Positions 26,666 to 35,873 are shown, counted from the stretch's first letter. The stretch is DNA of 64,000 nt from Saccharothrix sp. ST-888 (GCF_000955975.1 NZ_JYJF01000004.1:62001-126000); one strand, 5' to 3'. The notes: generated from the sequence alone by a model not told the origin. Translations and numbers: made by a program.

Positions 26666-27661
26666 ATGACGGACACCCCCGCACGCCTGCTGAATCTGCT
26701 CTCCCTGCTGCAGACGCCACGCGAGTGGCCGGGCAGCGAGCTGGCCGACCGGCTCCAGGTCACCCCGAGGACCATCCGCCGCGACATCGAGCGGCTGCGC
26801 GACCTCGGCTACCCGGTCGAGGCCACCCGGGGCCCGATCGGCGGCTACCGCCTGGTCGCCGGGACCGCGATGCCGCCCCTGCTGCTCGACGACGAGGAGG
26901 CGGTGGCCATCGCGGTCGGCCTGCGCGCCGCGGCCGGGGAGGCCGTCGAAGGTATCGAGGAGGCCTCCGTGCGGGCCCTCGCCAAGCTGGTCCAGGTGCT
27001 CCCGTCCCGGCTCAGACACCGGGTGGGCTCCCTCGGCGCCGCCACCGTGCGACTGGACGCGGGCGGCCCCCGGGTCGACCCCGAGACGCTCACCGTGCTG
27101 GCCGCGGCGGTCTCCGCCCGCGAACGGATCCGTTTCACCTACCGGGCCGGCTGGGGGCAGCCCCAGGGCGGTGGCACCGAGACCAGGCGCCTGGTCGAAC
27201 CGCACCGCCTGGTCGCCGCCGGACGGCGCTGGTACCTGGTCGCCTACGACAACGAACGGGACGACTGGCGGATCTTCCGCGTCGACCGGCTGCGCGAACC
27301 CCAGCCCACCGGCGCCCGGGTGCCGGTACGCGAACTGCCCGCCGAGGACGCCGCCGCGTACGTCGCCCAGAAGCTCTCCAGCCTCACCACCACCCACGTC
27401 GCCGTCGTCACCCTGCACACCCCGGCCGACCGGGTCTCACGGTGGCTGACCGGCCCGTCCGACCGCCTGGAGCCGATTGACGACCGCACCTGCCGGCTGC
27501 GCACCTCCGCCGAGTCGCTGGAGTGGCTGGCGATCCGACTGGCCATGCTGGGCTGCGAGTTCGAGGTGCACGAGCCCGCCGGACTCCGCGACCAGCTCCG
27601 CATCCTCGCCGCCCGGGCGGCCGCCGCAGCGGTAGCGCCCGAGGGGCGCGCGGAACGGTGA
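26666..27661 (+). CDS. YafY/DeoR-like transcriptional regulator with WYL domain
   Basis: The 331-residue regulator has an N-terminal HTH_11 winged helix (LLNLLSLLQTPREWPGSELADRLQVTPRTIRRDI), then a WYL domain at about 145-220 (RIRFTYRAGWG...RLVEPHRLVAAGRRWYLVAYD...RIFRVDRL) and a WYL C-terminal extension. WYL domains sense small ligands or nucleic acids. The start could be ATG 26666 or ATG 26654; neither has a strong ribosome binding site, so a short or absent leader is possible. It is divergent from the MFS exporter and probably controls it. Confidence 0.85.
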   Translation: MTDTPARLLNLLSLLQTPREWPGSELADRLQVTPRTIRRDIERLRDLGYPVEATRGPIGGYRLVAGTAMPPLLLDDEEAVAIAVGLRAAAGEAVEGIEEASVRALAKLVQVLPSRLRHRVGSLGAATVRLDAGGPRVDPETLTVLAAAVSARERIRFTYRAGWGQPQGGGTETRRLVEPHRLVAAGRRWYLVAYDNERDDWRIFRVDRLREPQPTGARVPVRELPAEDAAAYVAQKLSSLTTTHVAVVTLHTPADRVSRWLTGPSDRLEPIDDRTCRLRTSAESLEWLAIRLAMLGCEFEVHEPAGLRDQLRILAARAAAAAVAPEGRAER

Positions 27662-27663
27662 GG

Positions 27664-27765
27664 CCCGACCGCGCTCGTCGGGGGCGGCGCGGGTGACTCC
27701 CGTCCGCCCCCGCCCTTCAGGGCCGCCCGGCCCAGCCCGACCGCGCTCGCCGGGGGCCGGGAGTC
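27664..27765. repeat. Direct and inverted repeats between convergent genes
   Basis: A 22-bp sequence (CCCGACCGCGCTCG-T/C-CGGGGGC) is present at 27664-27685 and 27736-27757 with one mismatch. GACTCCCG at 27695 pairs with CGGGAGTC at 27758. The segment separates convergent genes and may act as a bidirectional terminator. Confidence 0.5.
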
Positions 27766-27799
27766 ATCCGCCCCCGGCGAGGGCCGGGCGCCCGGACCG

Positions 27800-28369
27800 T
27801 CAGCGGCCGAGGGAGGCCACGCCGGCCTGGGCGTACTTCTCGTCCAGGTCACCGCTCGGCGCCCCCGCGACGCCGATGCCCGCGATCGGGGCGCCCTTGT
27901 CGGCGACGGGGGCGCCGCCGGCCAGGAAGAGGGTGCCGGGGATGTCCTTCAGGCCGGGCGCCTGGGCGAGCCGCTTGACCAGCTCGGAGGTCGGCGCGTT
28001 CCACGACACCGCCGTGAACGCCTTGCGCGCCGCCGACTCGTACGACTGCGGCCCCGCGCCGTCGCCGCGCAGGGTCGCCACGGTGGTGCCGTTGCGGTCC
28101 ACCACGGCGACCGAGACGTGCTGGTTGTCCTTCTCGGCGGCGTGCAGCGCGGCCTGCGCGGCCCGGGTGGCGGCGTCGATGTCCAGGTGGGTGCTGGTCA
28201 CGGTGTCCGACTTCTTCAGGTCGGCGGCCTGCGCCACAGCCCCGCCGGGTGCGTCGCTCTGCGGAGCGGCCGTCGCCGACATCGCGCCGAAGCCCCCCGT
28301 GCCGACGGCCGCGACGGCGACGGCGGCGGCGGCGGTGAGCACTCGAGTGCGAACGGTCGTCCTCTTCAT
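27800..28369 (-). CDS. Secreted HbpS/GlcG-family (DUF336) protein
   Basis: The 189-residue protein has a Sec signal peptide (residues 1-35, ending SATAA) and a GlcG/HbpS domain with SVAVVDRNGTTVATLRGDGAGPQSYESAARKAFTA and the closing glycine-rich PIAGIGVAGAPSGDLDEKYA. In S. reticuli HbpS is an extracellular haem-binding, redox-sensing partner of the SenS/SenR two-component system; those partner genes are not next to this one. Haem or iron binding here is inferred from family. The ATG follows GGAGGAG at slightly long spacing. Confidence 0.8.
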   Translation of the reverse strand: MKRTTVRTRVLTAAAAVAVAAVGTGGFGAMSATAAPQSDAPGGAVAQAADLKKSDTVTSTHLDIDAATRAAQAALHAAEKDNQHVSVAVVDRNGTTVATLRGDGAGPQSYESAARKAFTAVSWNAPTSELVKRLAQAPGLKDIPGTLFLAGGAPVADKGAPIAGIGVAGAPSGDLDEKYAQAGVASLGR

Positions 28370-28642
28370 GGTTGCTGCTCCTCCTGCGCGGACCGGACCG
28401 GGAGCCCTGCTGCTCCCGCCGTACCTCGATCCTCGCGGCGGGCCACGGCCCGCCGGGTCCACGCGACGGCCGACTTCGGTGTCGACCGATCGGCTGACCC
28501 GCACCGGCCGCTCGGCCTGCTGTGCGAGCCCCGGGCAACACGCCGACGCCGCCGCGAGGGCGCGCGGCCCGGCCGTCGCCGTCGGATACTTCCAGTACCG
28601 ACCTGGGCCCAGGTGGGGCTTCCAGCAGCAGGGACGGACGCC

Positions 28643-28873
28643 ATGCGCCAGAACCCCGAGAACCCCGAGTTCCCCGAGGACTTCGACGACTTCGCCGAGG
28701 AATCACCGCTCGTCGTGGAGACCGAGGACCAGGAGCGCGATGTCGGCGGCCACCCGGGCGACGACTACGAGCAGCTCCGCGAGCGCCGCTCGCTCGGCTC
28801 GGACGACGCCAACGACGCGGACGCCGTCGAGCAGGCCCGGGTGGTCGAGCTGGACGAGGACGAGTACCGCTGA
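28643..28873 (+). CDS. Small acidic hypothetical protein
   Basis: The 76-residue product is very rich in Glu and Asp (PENPEFPEDFDDFAEESPLV... ending VVELDEDEYR) with no hydrophobic segment. It starts at an ATG preceded by AGGGACGG. Small acidic proteins of this type are common in streptomycetes and have no known role. It is divergent from the HbpS-like gene. Confidence 0.55.
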   Translation: MRQNPENPEFPEDFDDFAEESPLVVETEDQERDVGGHPGDDYEQLRERRSLGSDDANDADAVEQARVVELDEDEYR

Positions 28874-29029
28874 GGCCGCTCCTCGGGGCGGCAGCCGAGC
28901 GGGCTCGGGAGGCGGGGAAACCGTGTGCACCACCCGACGGGCGGCCCGTGCGGTTCCGCGTGCCCCCGGAGCAGGGCGGGTCGGGCCGGTCACCGAGGTG
29001 TGCGGGCGCTCGGGCCGTCGCGGGTGGTC

Positions 29030-31414
29030 TCAGAGTGCGCCGCGGCGCTGGAGCCAGGCGAAGCCGGCCCAGCCGGGCAGGATCGGGAGCACGAAGGTCA
29101 GCACCCGGAACAGGATCACCGCGGCGAAGGCCGTACCCCGGTCGATGGACGCGGTGGAGGCGAGGGCCTCGGTCAGGAGTCCCTCGACGACACCGGAGCC
29201 GCCCGGGGTCGGGGCGGCGGACCCGGCGGCGTTGCCGGCCAGGAAGGTGACCGCGACGGCGGCGAAGGACGGCTGCTGCCCGACCGCCCGGGTGCAGCAG
29301 TACAGGCAGGCGACGAAGGCCATCGACACCAGCAGCTGCCCGGCCAGTCCGGCGGCCAGCCGGCCCGGCTGCTGGAGCAGGTCGAGCAGCCGGGGCAGGA
29401 CCTCGGCCCGGAGCGGGCGTAGCAGGCCGGCCAGCCGGCCGCGTACCCAGGGCACGGCGAGCGCCAGGACCACCAGGACCGCCGCGACCGCGAGCACGGC
29501 GACGAACACCGGTGCGTCCGGCAGTTCGGAACCCGCGCCGTGCCCGAGCAGCGCGGTGAAGGCCGCGAGCTGGAGCAGGTGGAGCACCAGCCCGATCAGC
29601 TGGGACGCGCCCACGCTGGACAGCGCCTGTGCGGTCGGGATGCCGCTGCACTGCAGGAAGCGGGTGTTCAGCGCGACCCCGCCGACGCCGCCGGGGGAGA
29701 CCAGCTTCACGAAGGAGCCCGCCACCTGGGCGGCCAGTGAGCGCCGGAAGCCCACCCGTTCGGGGACGAAGCCGATGAAGCCCATGGTGGCCGCGAAGTG
29801 GCTGGCGACGGCGGCCAGTGCGGCCAGGGTCAGCCAGCCGGGGTCGGCCTCGGCGATGGTCGAGATCGGGTTGGTCTGCGAGCTGAACAGGAACTGCAGC
29901 AGCAGGTACCCGGCGCACACCCCGGCGAACACGGTCAGCAGGGTGCGCGGGCGCAGCCGCTCCAGCCGGACCGGTTCGGCGGGCGCCTGCGGGCGGCCGC
30001 GCAGGGCCTCCTCCCTGATCGCGACGAGCAGTTCGGGCCGGTCCTTGAGGGCGCTCCGGGTGCCTCGCGGCAGCGCGATCGGCTGGAGCAGCGGCAGCGC
30101 GGCGCAGATCGCGGCTCCGCCGAGCACCGCGGTGCCGGCGGCCACCGCGCGTTCGGCGCCGACCCGCAGGGCGAGGGTGGTCAGCAGCCCGGCGACGTCG
30201 AGCCGCAGCAGCAGTTCACCGGCGGCGATCTCGCCGTCGGTGAGTCCGACCAGGTGGACGGTGCCGTCCGGGCCGACCAGGACGTTCTCGGGGGCGAGGG
30301 CGCGGTGGGCGATGCAGCGGCGCTGCAGCAGGTCCAGCTGCTGCCAGGCGTCGGTGAGCAGCTCGTCGGTCAGCTCGGCGTCGTCGAGTTCGGGCAGGGT
30401 GCGCCCCGGCAGGTACTCGTACGCGACCACGGCGCGGTCGGCGTCGAGTTCGGCGGTGGCGGCCAGCCGGCGGGTGCGGGCACCGGCGGCGGCCGCCGCG
30501 TAGGCGAGCAGCACCTCGTGCTCCAGCCCGGAGCGCAGCGAGCGCAGACCGCGCGGGCGCGGGGCGGTGCGCAGCCGCAGCAGCAGCCAGAGGCGGTGGA
30601 ACAGGCCGGTGGCCTGGGCATGGCGGTCGAGCAGGTGGACGTCCAGGTCGGGGCGCCCGTCGTGCTGGGTGACCAGGTAGCGGCAGGAGCCGGTACGGCG
30701 GGTGAGGTGCGGGCGGACGCCCGCCTGGCCGAGGGTCTGCCGCAGCTGCTCGGCGCTCGGCCGGACGATCGGGGTGCCGATCGCGTACACCGTGCCGTGG
30801 GCGGTGGCCCAGCCCACCAGCAGGGCCAGGACCAGGGAGAGCGGGGTGGCCCAGCCGATGATCAGACCGGAGAGCCCGGCCATGGCGAGGGCGGCGGTCA
30901 GCGCGGTGCGCCAGCGGCGCAGCCCGGTGAGGCCGGCGGCGGTCATGAAGGCGAGGACGGGGGCCAGGTGCCCGTACACCGCGTCGGTCCGGCCGAGGCC
31001 GTCGGGGGACTGGTGGGTGAGCGTGGCCAGGCTGCCGAAGGCCGCGTCGAGGCCGAGCGAGAGCCCGTACGCGAGGACGGCGGCGAAGACCCCGTCGGCG
31101 ACCCGGAGCGCGGCCCGGCGGGCGAGTCGGTCGACGGCGAAGGCGAGCGGGACGAGCAGCAGGACGACGGCGGAGGCCACTCCCGCGATCTGGCCGGGCG
31201 GCCAGGGGACGTGCTCCGCACCCTCGGCGACATCGGCCTCCAGGCCGTCGGCGGTGCCGTGGGCGCCCATGGCGATCAGCAGGGTGAGTCCGGCGGCGGT
31301 GAGGCCGACCATGCAGCGGATCAGCGAGCCGGGGTAGCGCACCCGCTGGACTTCGGGGGTTGCCGCATCCTCCCCCGCCTCGGTTTGATTGTCGTTCCGT
31401 ATCACCGTTGCCAC
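29030..31414 (-). CDS. Flippase-type membrane protein (LPG synthase TM family) fused to a degenerate kinase domain
   Basis: The roughly 794-residue protein has an N-terminal membrane part (about six helices, to residue 220), a central protein-kinase-like domain (about 225-430) and a C-terminal eight-helix domain of the MprF/LPG-synthase flippase family (about 470-790). In the central part the catalytic loop reads HRALAPENVLV, so the HRD aspartate is alanine, and the DFG is replaced by LVGLTDG; it is probably a pseudokinase. The flippase part may move lipid or lipid-linked sugars. The GTG at 31414 is preferred, with GGAAG 9 bases upstream; the frame is open to 31507. Confidence 0.75.
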   Translation of the reverse strand: MATVIRNDNQTEAGEDAATPEVQRVRYPGSLIRCMVGLTAAGLTLLIAMGAHGTADGLEADVAEGAEHVPWPPGQIAGVASAVVLLLVPLAFAVDRLARRAALRVADGVFAAVLAYGLSLGLDAAFGSLATLTHQSPDGLGRTDAVYGHLAPVLAFMTAAGLTGLRRWRTALTAALAMAGLSGLIIGWATPLSLVLALLVGWATAHGTVYAIGTPIVRPSAEQLRQTLGQAGVRPHLTRRTGSCRYLVTQHDGRPDLDVHLLDRHAQATGLFHRLWLLLRLRTAPRPRGLRSLRSGLEHEVLLAYAAAAAGARTRRLAATAELDADRAVVAYEYLPGRTLPELDDAELTDELLTDAWQQLDLLQRRCIAHRALAPENVLVGPDGTVHLVGLTDGEIAAGELLLRLDVAGLLTTLALRVGAERAVAAGTAVLGGAAICAALPLLQPIALPRGTRSALKDRPELLVAIREEALRGRPQAPAEPVRLERLRPRTLLTVFAGVCAGYLLLQFLFSSQTNPISTIAEADPGWLTLAALAAVASHFAATMGFIGFVPERVGFRRSLAAQVAGSFVKLVSPGGVGGVALNTRFLQCSGIPTAQALSSVGASQLIGLVLHLLQLAAFTALLGHGAGSELPDAPVFVAVLAVAAVLVVLALAVPWVRGRLAGLLRPLRAEVLPRLLDLLQQPGRLAAGLAGQLLVSMAFVACLYCCTRAVGQQPSFAAVAVTFLAGNAAGSAAPTPGGSGVVEGLLTEALASTASIDRGTAFAAVILFRVLTFVLPILPGWAGFAWLQRRGAL

Positions 31415-31517
31415 GCGCGCATGCTTCCATACGCGTGGTTCGGCGTCCGGCCGATCAGTCAGGTGTGTCGCTGTTGGTACCGCGACACGATGCCACGCCC
31501 AGAACACCCCGAACGGC

Positions 31518-31523
31518 TAGAAT
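31518..31523 (+). promoter_or_regulatory. Candidate -10 element upstream of the small gene at 31599
   Basis: TAGAAT, a near-consensus -10 hexamer, lies 75 bp upstream of the small gene start. No -35 of consensus type is seen. Confidence 0.35.
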
Positions 31524-31598
31524 CCGGTCATAACGTCCCATGCGCCCGCATTGCCGCGCAGACCGGTGCGACGAGCGGCCGCCGGAGGGAGGTCCACG

Positions 31599-31877
31599 AT
31601 GACCAAGCACCCGACGGGCAAGATGACCAGACTCCGCCGTGGCACCCAGGAACTCCTCGAACGCCGCGGTATGGCAGCCGAGCCGGCCGTACTCCCGCCC
31701 GCCCTCGGCACTGAAGGACCGAAGAGCACGAAGGGCGGGCCGTACTTCGGCGACACCGTCTTCAGCCACGGCGGGCGCCGCGCCGCTGCGGCGACCACCC
31801 CTCTCTCGGGATCGGCCCACCACGCCGAACTCCCGGGCCACCGCCACCGCGGCGCGGAGAAGCACTCCGCCCACTGA
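31599..31877 (+). CDS. Small hypothetical protein with strong ribosome binding site
   Basis: The 92-residue protein starts MTKHPTGKMTRLRRGTQELL and ends with a histidine-rich stretch (AHHAELPGHRHRGAEKHSAH). It has no signal peptide or membrane helix and no recognised family. The evidence that it is real is the near-perfect ribosome binding site GGAGGGAGG 6 bases before the ATG and a candidate -10 upstream. The basic N-terminus and His-rich end are unusual. It precedes the Nudix gene by 165 bp on the same strand. Confidence 0.5.
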   Translation: MTKHPTGKMTRLRRGTQELLERRGMAAEPAVLPPALGTEGPKSTKGGPYFGDTVFSHGGRRAAAATTPLSGSAHHAELPGHRHRGAEKHSAH

Positions 31878-32042
31878 CCGCTTCCCGACGGGGTGGCGCC
31901 GGGCGACGGCGGCCACCCCGTCCGCCTGCCGTCCCGTCCACCTGTCCGTCCGACTGCCGACCGGTCCGCCGCCCCGTCCGCAGGGCCGGGGTGGGAGAGT
32001 GGGCGCGCACACCCGGCCCGCAACACCCCCGGAGGGAACGCC

Positions 32043-32537
32043 ATGTCGGACACCCCGCTGCTCCAGACCCGCGACGAGTGGCTCGCTTCGCTGCGCCGCG
32101 TCTACGCCGCTTCCGGCTGCCTGATCAGTGACCCCGAAGGGCGGGTGCTGATCGTCAAGGCCGGCTACCGGGAGCACTGGCAGTTCGTCGGCGGCACGGT
32201 GGACCCGGGGGAGAACCCCGAGGAGTGCGCGAAGCGCGAACTCCTGGAGGAGACCGGCATCGTCAAGGACCCGGGCGCACTGCTCGCCGTCGGCTGGACC
32301 CACCCCTCGGCCGAACTCGACCACCCCGCCTGCCACTTCCTCTTCGACCTCGGCACCATCCCCGCCGACACCCCGATCACCCTGCCGCCCGGAGAGCTCG
32401 ACGCCTACCGCTGGGCCGCCCCCGAGGAGGCGCTCATCCTCCTCGGCCCGAGCCGCTCCGTGCGCCTCGCCGCCGGCCTCGCCGCCCGCGGGGACGGCCG
32501 CACCCGGGTGGTCACCAGCCCCACCGTGGGCTTCTGA
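32043..32537 (+). CDS. Nudix hydrolase
   Basis: The 164-residue protein has a perfect Nudix box at about 56-79, in the pattern GX5EX7REUXEEXGU (GGTVDPGE ... RELLEETG). Nudix enzymes hydrolyse nucleoside diphosphates linked to another group, needing divalent metal bound by the Glu residues of the box. The substrate is not predictable. The start follows GGAGGGAACG. It is convergent with the methyltransferase gene, with only 7 bp between stop codons. Confidence 0.9.
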   Translation: MSDTPLLQTRDEWLASLRRVYAASGCLISDPEGRVLIVKAGYREHWQFVGGTVDPGENPEECAKRELLEETGIVKDPGALLAVGWTHPSAELDHPACHFLFDLGTIPADTPITLPPGELDAYRWAAPEEALILLGPSRSVRLAAGLAARGDGRTRVVTSPTVGF

Positions 32538-32544
32538 CCCGGGG

Positions 32545-33291
32545 TCAACGGGCGGGCCCGCTGCCTCGCTGTCCCACGGGCTGTGCGGGCTGTGCGGGCT
32601 TGCGCCAGACGTACGCCGCCGAGACCGGATGGTGGCGGTAGCGCTCCCACTTGGGCTTCAGCTCGATCCAGTGGTCGTCCACCACCGCCTCGTGCATCTC
32701 GGCGAGTTGCCACCCGGCGGCCAGTCCGGCCGTGAGGTGGTCGCTGACCAGGTGGAGGTGGGTGGTGATGGCGATCGGGGAGCCGTCCGCGCCGTCGAAG
32801 TGGGTGGGCATTCCGGCGGCCATGATGAAGTACGGGTGCAGGCCGACCAGGACGCACAGGGCACCCGGCGCGGCCAGCCGGAAGGCCTCCCGGTAGAGCG
32901 GGGCGAGGTCGGCCAGGTGCTCGTCGACCAGCGAGGAGACCACCAGGTCGTACGCCTCGCCAGGCAGGCCGGTCGCGGCCAGGTCGGCCTCGATCAGCCG
33001 GTCGTGGGCGCCCTTGGCGCGGGCCAGGTCGAGCATCTCGGGGGTGAGGTCCACCCCGTCCACCGCGCCGACGCCCCGACCGCGCAGCCAGACGCCCGTC
33101 CGGCCCGTCCCGCAGCCGAGGTCGGCGGCCCGGATGGCCGAGCCCCAGTCCGGCACCCGGAGCCGGGCGAGGACGGCCAGGTCCATCGCGTCCTCGACGG
33201 TCTGCTCGTAGCTGCCGACCCACTGCCCGTACCCTGTGCGGACATCCACCATCGGATACCCGCGCGCATCGAAATCAGCGAATTGCACCAT
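32545..33291 (-). CDS. SAM-dependent class I methyltransferase
   Basis: The 248-residue protein has motif I AADLGCGTGRTGVWL at about 54-68, followed by VDGVDLTPEML and a motif IV-like DLVVSSLVDEHL. This is a Methyltransf_11/25-type small-molecule methylase with no clear substrate. The ATG at 33291 has only a weak ribosome binding site, so the start is less certain; an upstream frame exists but overlaps the divergent acetyltransferase gene. Confidence 0.8.
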   Translation of the reverse strand: MVQFADFDARGYPMVDVRTGYGQWVGSYEQTVEDAMDLAVLARLRVPDWGSAIRAADLGCGTGRTGVWLRGRGVGAVDGVDLTPEMLDLARAKGAHDRLIEADLAATGLPGEAYDLVVSSLVDEHLADLAPLYREAFRLAAPGALCVLVGLHPYFIMAAGMPTHFDGADGSPIAITTHLHLVSDHLTAGLAAGWQLAEMHEAVVDDHWIELKPKWERYRHHPVSAAYVWRKPAQPAQPVGQRGSGPAR

Positions 33292-33373
33292 GCCGTGAAG
33301 TATTGGTGGTTCGGTGCTCCTACGGCGAGTGGATTTCCGATCGGCAGTGCCCAGCGAACTCGGGAGCAGTGCA

Positions 33374-33952
33374 GTGCAGTTGCAGATCGTTTCCGGTCCT
33401 GAGGCCGGACTGCCGGCCGAACTCCGGGCACAGGTCTGGGCGTTGCAGGAGCAGGCCTGGCCCAGCGGCCGCGCCGATGCCGGGCGGAGCCACGACCCGG
33501 CGCTGGACCCGCAGTCGATGCTGCTGGTGGACGGCGACGGCCGGGTGCTGGCCGCCCTCGACCTGCTCGGCAAGGAACTCACCCACGCCACAAGGACGTT
33601 CACCGCGCGCGGGCTGAGCTGTGTGGTCACCGACCGGGCGCACCGGGGTGACGGCCACGGCAGGCGGCTGGTCGCCGCCGCCCGCCGGGCCGTCGAGGAG
33701 AGCGGTGCGGATCTCGGCCTGTTCACCTGCGACCGGGCCCTGCGGGGTTTCTACGAGAGCGCGGGCTGGGAGCTGCTCCCCGGAACGGTGCTGGTCGGCG
33801 GTACCGCGCGGGACCCGTTCCCGAGCGACCGGCCGGGCTTCGACAAGGTCACCATGGCCGGGTTCTGCTCCCGGCGGGCCCGGGCGGCCAGGGAGAGCTT
33901 CGTGGACGCCAGGATCGGCCTCTACCCGGGCACCATCGACAGGCTGTGGTGA
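33374..33952 (+). CDS. GNAT-family N-acetyltransferase
   Basis: The 192-residue protein has the acetyl-CoA-binding GNAT motif A (VVTDRAHRGDGHGRRLVAAARRAVEE in outline, i.e. RxxGxGxxL) and motif B GLFTCDRALRGFYESAGWE. The overall arrangement is reminiscent of AAC(2')-type enzymes, but this is not strong enough to assign a drug substrate. The GTG at 33374 is chosen for GGGAG 7 bases upstream. It is divergent from the methyltransferase and convergent with the phosphatase gene. Confidence 0.75.
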   Translation: MQLQIVSGPEAGLPAELRAQVWALQEQAWPSGRADAGRSHDPALDPQSMLLVDGDGRVLAALDLLGKELTHATRTFTARGLSCVVTDRAHRGDGHGRRLVAAARRAVEESGADLGLFTCDRALRGFYESAGWELLPGTVLVGGTARDPFPSDRPGFDKVTMAGFCSRRARAARESFVDARIGLYPGTIDRLW

Positions 33953-33974
33953 GAGGCGGGCCGAGGGCGGGAGT

Positions 33975-34682
33975 TCAGTCCAGCAGCCTGGCCCGCAGGG
34001 CCGCCAGTTCGCCGGACGGCAGAGAGCGCTCCGGTTCGAAGCCGGCCAGGGCGTCCAGCAGCGCGCTCTCGGCGGTGGCACCCGCCCGTTCCAGCACGTC
34101 CGCGGCCGCCTGCTCCTGGTCCGGCAGACCGAGCAGGCCCCGGAGCGGACGCAGGTTGGCGGTGCTGAGCAGATAGTCGGCGACGATCTCGCCGGGTTCG
34201 GTACGGGCCGCCGCCAGCAGGACCAGCGCGGCCAGGCCGGTGCGGTCGCGTCCGGCGCCGCAGTGCACCACGACCGCCCCGGGACGGGCCGTCGCGACGG
34301 CGGAGACCACGGACCGTACGGCGTCCGGGCAGTGGTCGAGGTAGGGGCGGAAGGAGAGCGGGGTGCCGTCGAACTCGCCGAACTCCTCCCACCAGGCCGG
34401 TCCCGCCAGCTGGTCGAGCGGGACCCGGACCAGGTCGACGCCCGCCGGGCGGGGGAGCAGCGGCCGGTGTTCCTGCTCGTCCCGCAGGTCGACCACCGTG
34501 CGTATGCCGGCGTCGGTCAGCGCCGCCCAGCCCTCGGCGGTGAGCAGGTCGAGGTTGTCGGCGCGGATCACCGCGCCGCGTCGGGTGCGGCGGCCGTCGG
34601 TGGTGGACAGTCCGCCGAGGTCCCGTACGTTCAGACAGCCGTCCCAGAAGAGCCGGCGGTCGGTCGGCAGATCGTTGTTCAT
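33975..34682 (-). CDS. Protein tyrosine/serine phosphatase (PtpB-like)
   Basis: The 235-residue protein has the CX5R signature HCGAGRDRTG with Cys 141 and Arg 147, and an N-terminal NVRDLGGL motif followed by RGAVIRADNL, both typical of the Y_phosphatase3 family that includes mycobacterial PtpB. It would dephosphorylate phosphotyrosine, phosphoserine or phosphoinositide substrates. The ATG follows GGGGGAAG at good spacing. It ends 22 bp from the convergent acetyltransferase. Confidence 0.85.
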   Translation of the reverse strand: MNNDLPTDRRLFWDGCLNVRDLGGLSTTDGRRTRRGAVIRADNLDLLTAEGWAALTDAGIRTVVDLRDEQEHRPLLPRPAGVDLVRVPLDQLAGPAWWEEFGEFDGTPLSFRPYLDHCPDAVRSVVSAVATARPGAVVVHCGAGRDRTGLAALVLLAAARTEPGEIVADYLLSTANLRPLRGLLGLPDQEQAAADVLERAGATAESALLDALAGFEPERSLPSGELAALRARLLD

Positions 34683-34792
34683 GCAGTGCTTCCCCCTTGA
34701 TGAGGAGCTGTTCGCCCCTTGTCCACCAGGACACCGGGGGGCCCGCCGCCGGTTCCCCGTGCCTCCTGCGGTGACCGGGTGCGTGGGCGGGG

Positions 34793-35497
34793 TCAGAAGG
34801 TCCAGAGTCCGCGGCCGAGGGTGTCCTGGCAGCGCACCCGGACGAAGCGCTCGTCCGCGGCGGACAGGAAGCCCTCGGCCGCGCCTTGCAGGACCTCGCG
34901 GGCGATCCGGTCGGTACGGCTCCAGGCGCCGGTCAGTACGAGGTCCCGGTCCGCCAGCTCGGCGCGCTGGATGCGGGCCACGGCGGCGGTGAGCAGGGCG
35001 GCGTTGACCTCCTCCAGCTCGGCCGGGGTGAGGTAGGTCTCGGTCACCGTGCCGGCGCCGGTCCCGGCCGCGGTCGCGTCGGCGAGGCGACGGCGCAGCT
35101 CCGGCAGGCCGTAGTGGCGGACGGCGGCGATCGAGTCCTCCACGGCCACCAGCCAGCGCGGCCCGGCCGTGATCTCCCACCAGACCTCTCCGCCGACCGG
35201 CAGCAGTTCGCCGATCGAGGCGTGCCAGTGCTCGGGGCCGCCCGGTGCGCTCCCGGCCTGGGGTTCCTCGGTGGTCGGCTCCCCGGTGGTCAGGTCCTCG
35301 GTGGTCAGGCCGAGCTCGAAGGTGTACCGGACGGTGTGTTCGCTCACGGTGCCGAGCCGGATGCGGAGCTGCGCCCGGTAGACCTCGTCCGGGAGCCGGA
35401 AGACGTACTGCTCGCCGCCCGTGAAGCCCATCGACCGGAGGGACGGCGCGATGTGCGCGCGCACCCCCTCGGTGAAGAGGTCCTGGGCGGTGGTCAT
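34793..35497 (-). CDS. Hypothetical protein, DUF4304-like
   Basis: The 234-residue cytoplasmic protein starts MTTAQDLFTEGVRAHIAPSLRSMGFTG and continues with beta-rich segments (EQYVFRLPDE, AQLRIRLG, YTFELGL), an opening typical of DUF4304 proteins. A Thr/Glu-rich repeat (TTEDLTTGEPTTEEP) near residues 64-80 is encoded by imperfect DNA repeats. No catalytic motif is seen. The start lacks a strong ribosome binding site. It precedes the phosphatase gene by 110 bp on the same strand. Confidence 0.6.
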   Translation of the reverse strand: MTTAQDLFTEGVRAHIAPSLRSMGFTGGEQYVFRLPDEVYRAQLRIRLGTVSEHTVRYTFELGLTTEDLTTGEPTTEEPQAGSAPGGPEHWHASIGELLPVGGEVWWEITAGPRWLVAVEDSIAAVRHYGLPELRRRLADATAAGTGAGTVTETYLTPAELEEVNAALLTAAVARIQRAELADRDLVLTGAWSRTDRIAREVLQGAAEGFLSAADERFVRVRCQDTLGRGLWTF

Positions 35498-35873
35498 CGC
35501 GTTGTTCCGGGGGTGGCTGAATGTGGGGGCGGGGACGGGGGCTCTTCGGGGGCCGGTGCAGCGCATCAGGGCGGCCGGGGCCGAGGCCGGGGGATTGCCC
35601 CGTCCCTGCCAAAGTAGGACCGGGCCGACCCCGGCGGGCGCGGGCCAAGGACCGCAGCGCTCAGGACATTCGTCCCGCTGAGCAGGGGCTTTCGCCCCGC
35701 CCCGGCTTATCCGGGCCACGCCGTGTCCCTCCTGGCAAGGGTGCTCCTCGGCGCCGCGACGAGCCATCCGGAGCGGACGGCGCCGGGCCTGCTCGAACAC
35801 GGCGGTGGCGCTCCGGGTAGCTTTCCGCGTCCGTGGAGACACCGCCCGCGATCCGCTCCGGGCGGGATGGCGC
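35498..35873. other. 376-bp divergent gap
   Basis: This gap separates the DUF4304-like gene from the ECF sigma gene. Several open frames cross it but none has protein-like composition or a ribosome binding site. No convincing promoter hexamers or palindromes were found. Confidence 0.4.

Noticed and set aside
35521..35820. Plus-strand open frame of 99 codons in the gap before the ECF sigma gene
   Set aside because: Arg/Pro/Gly-rich translation, no ribosome binding site, and no conserved motif.
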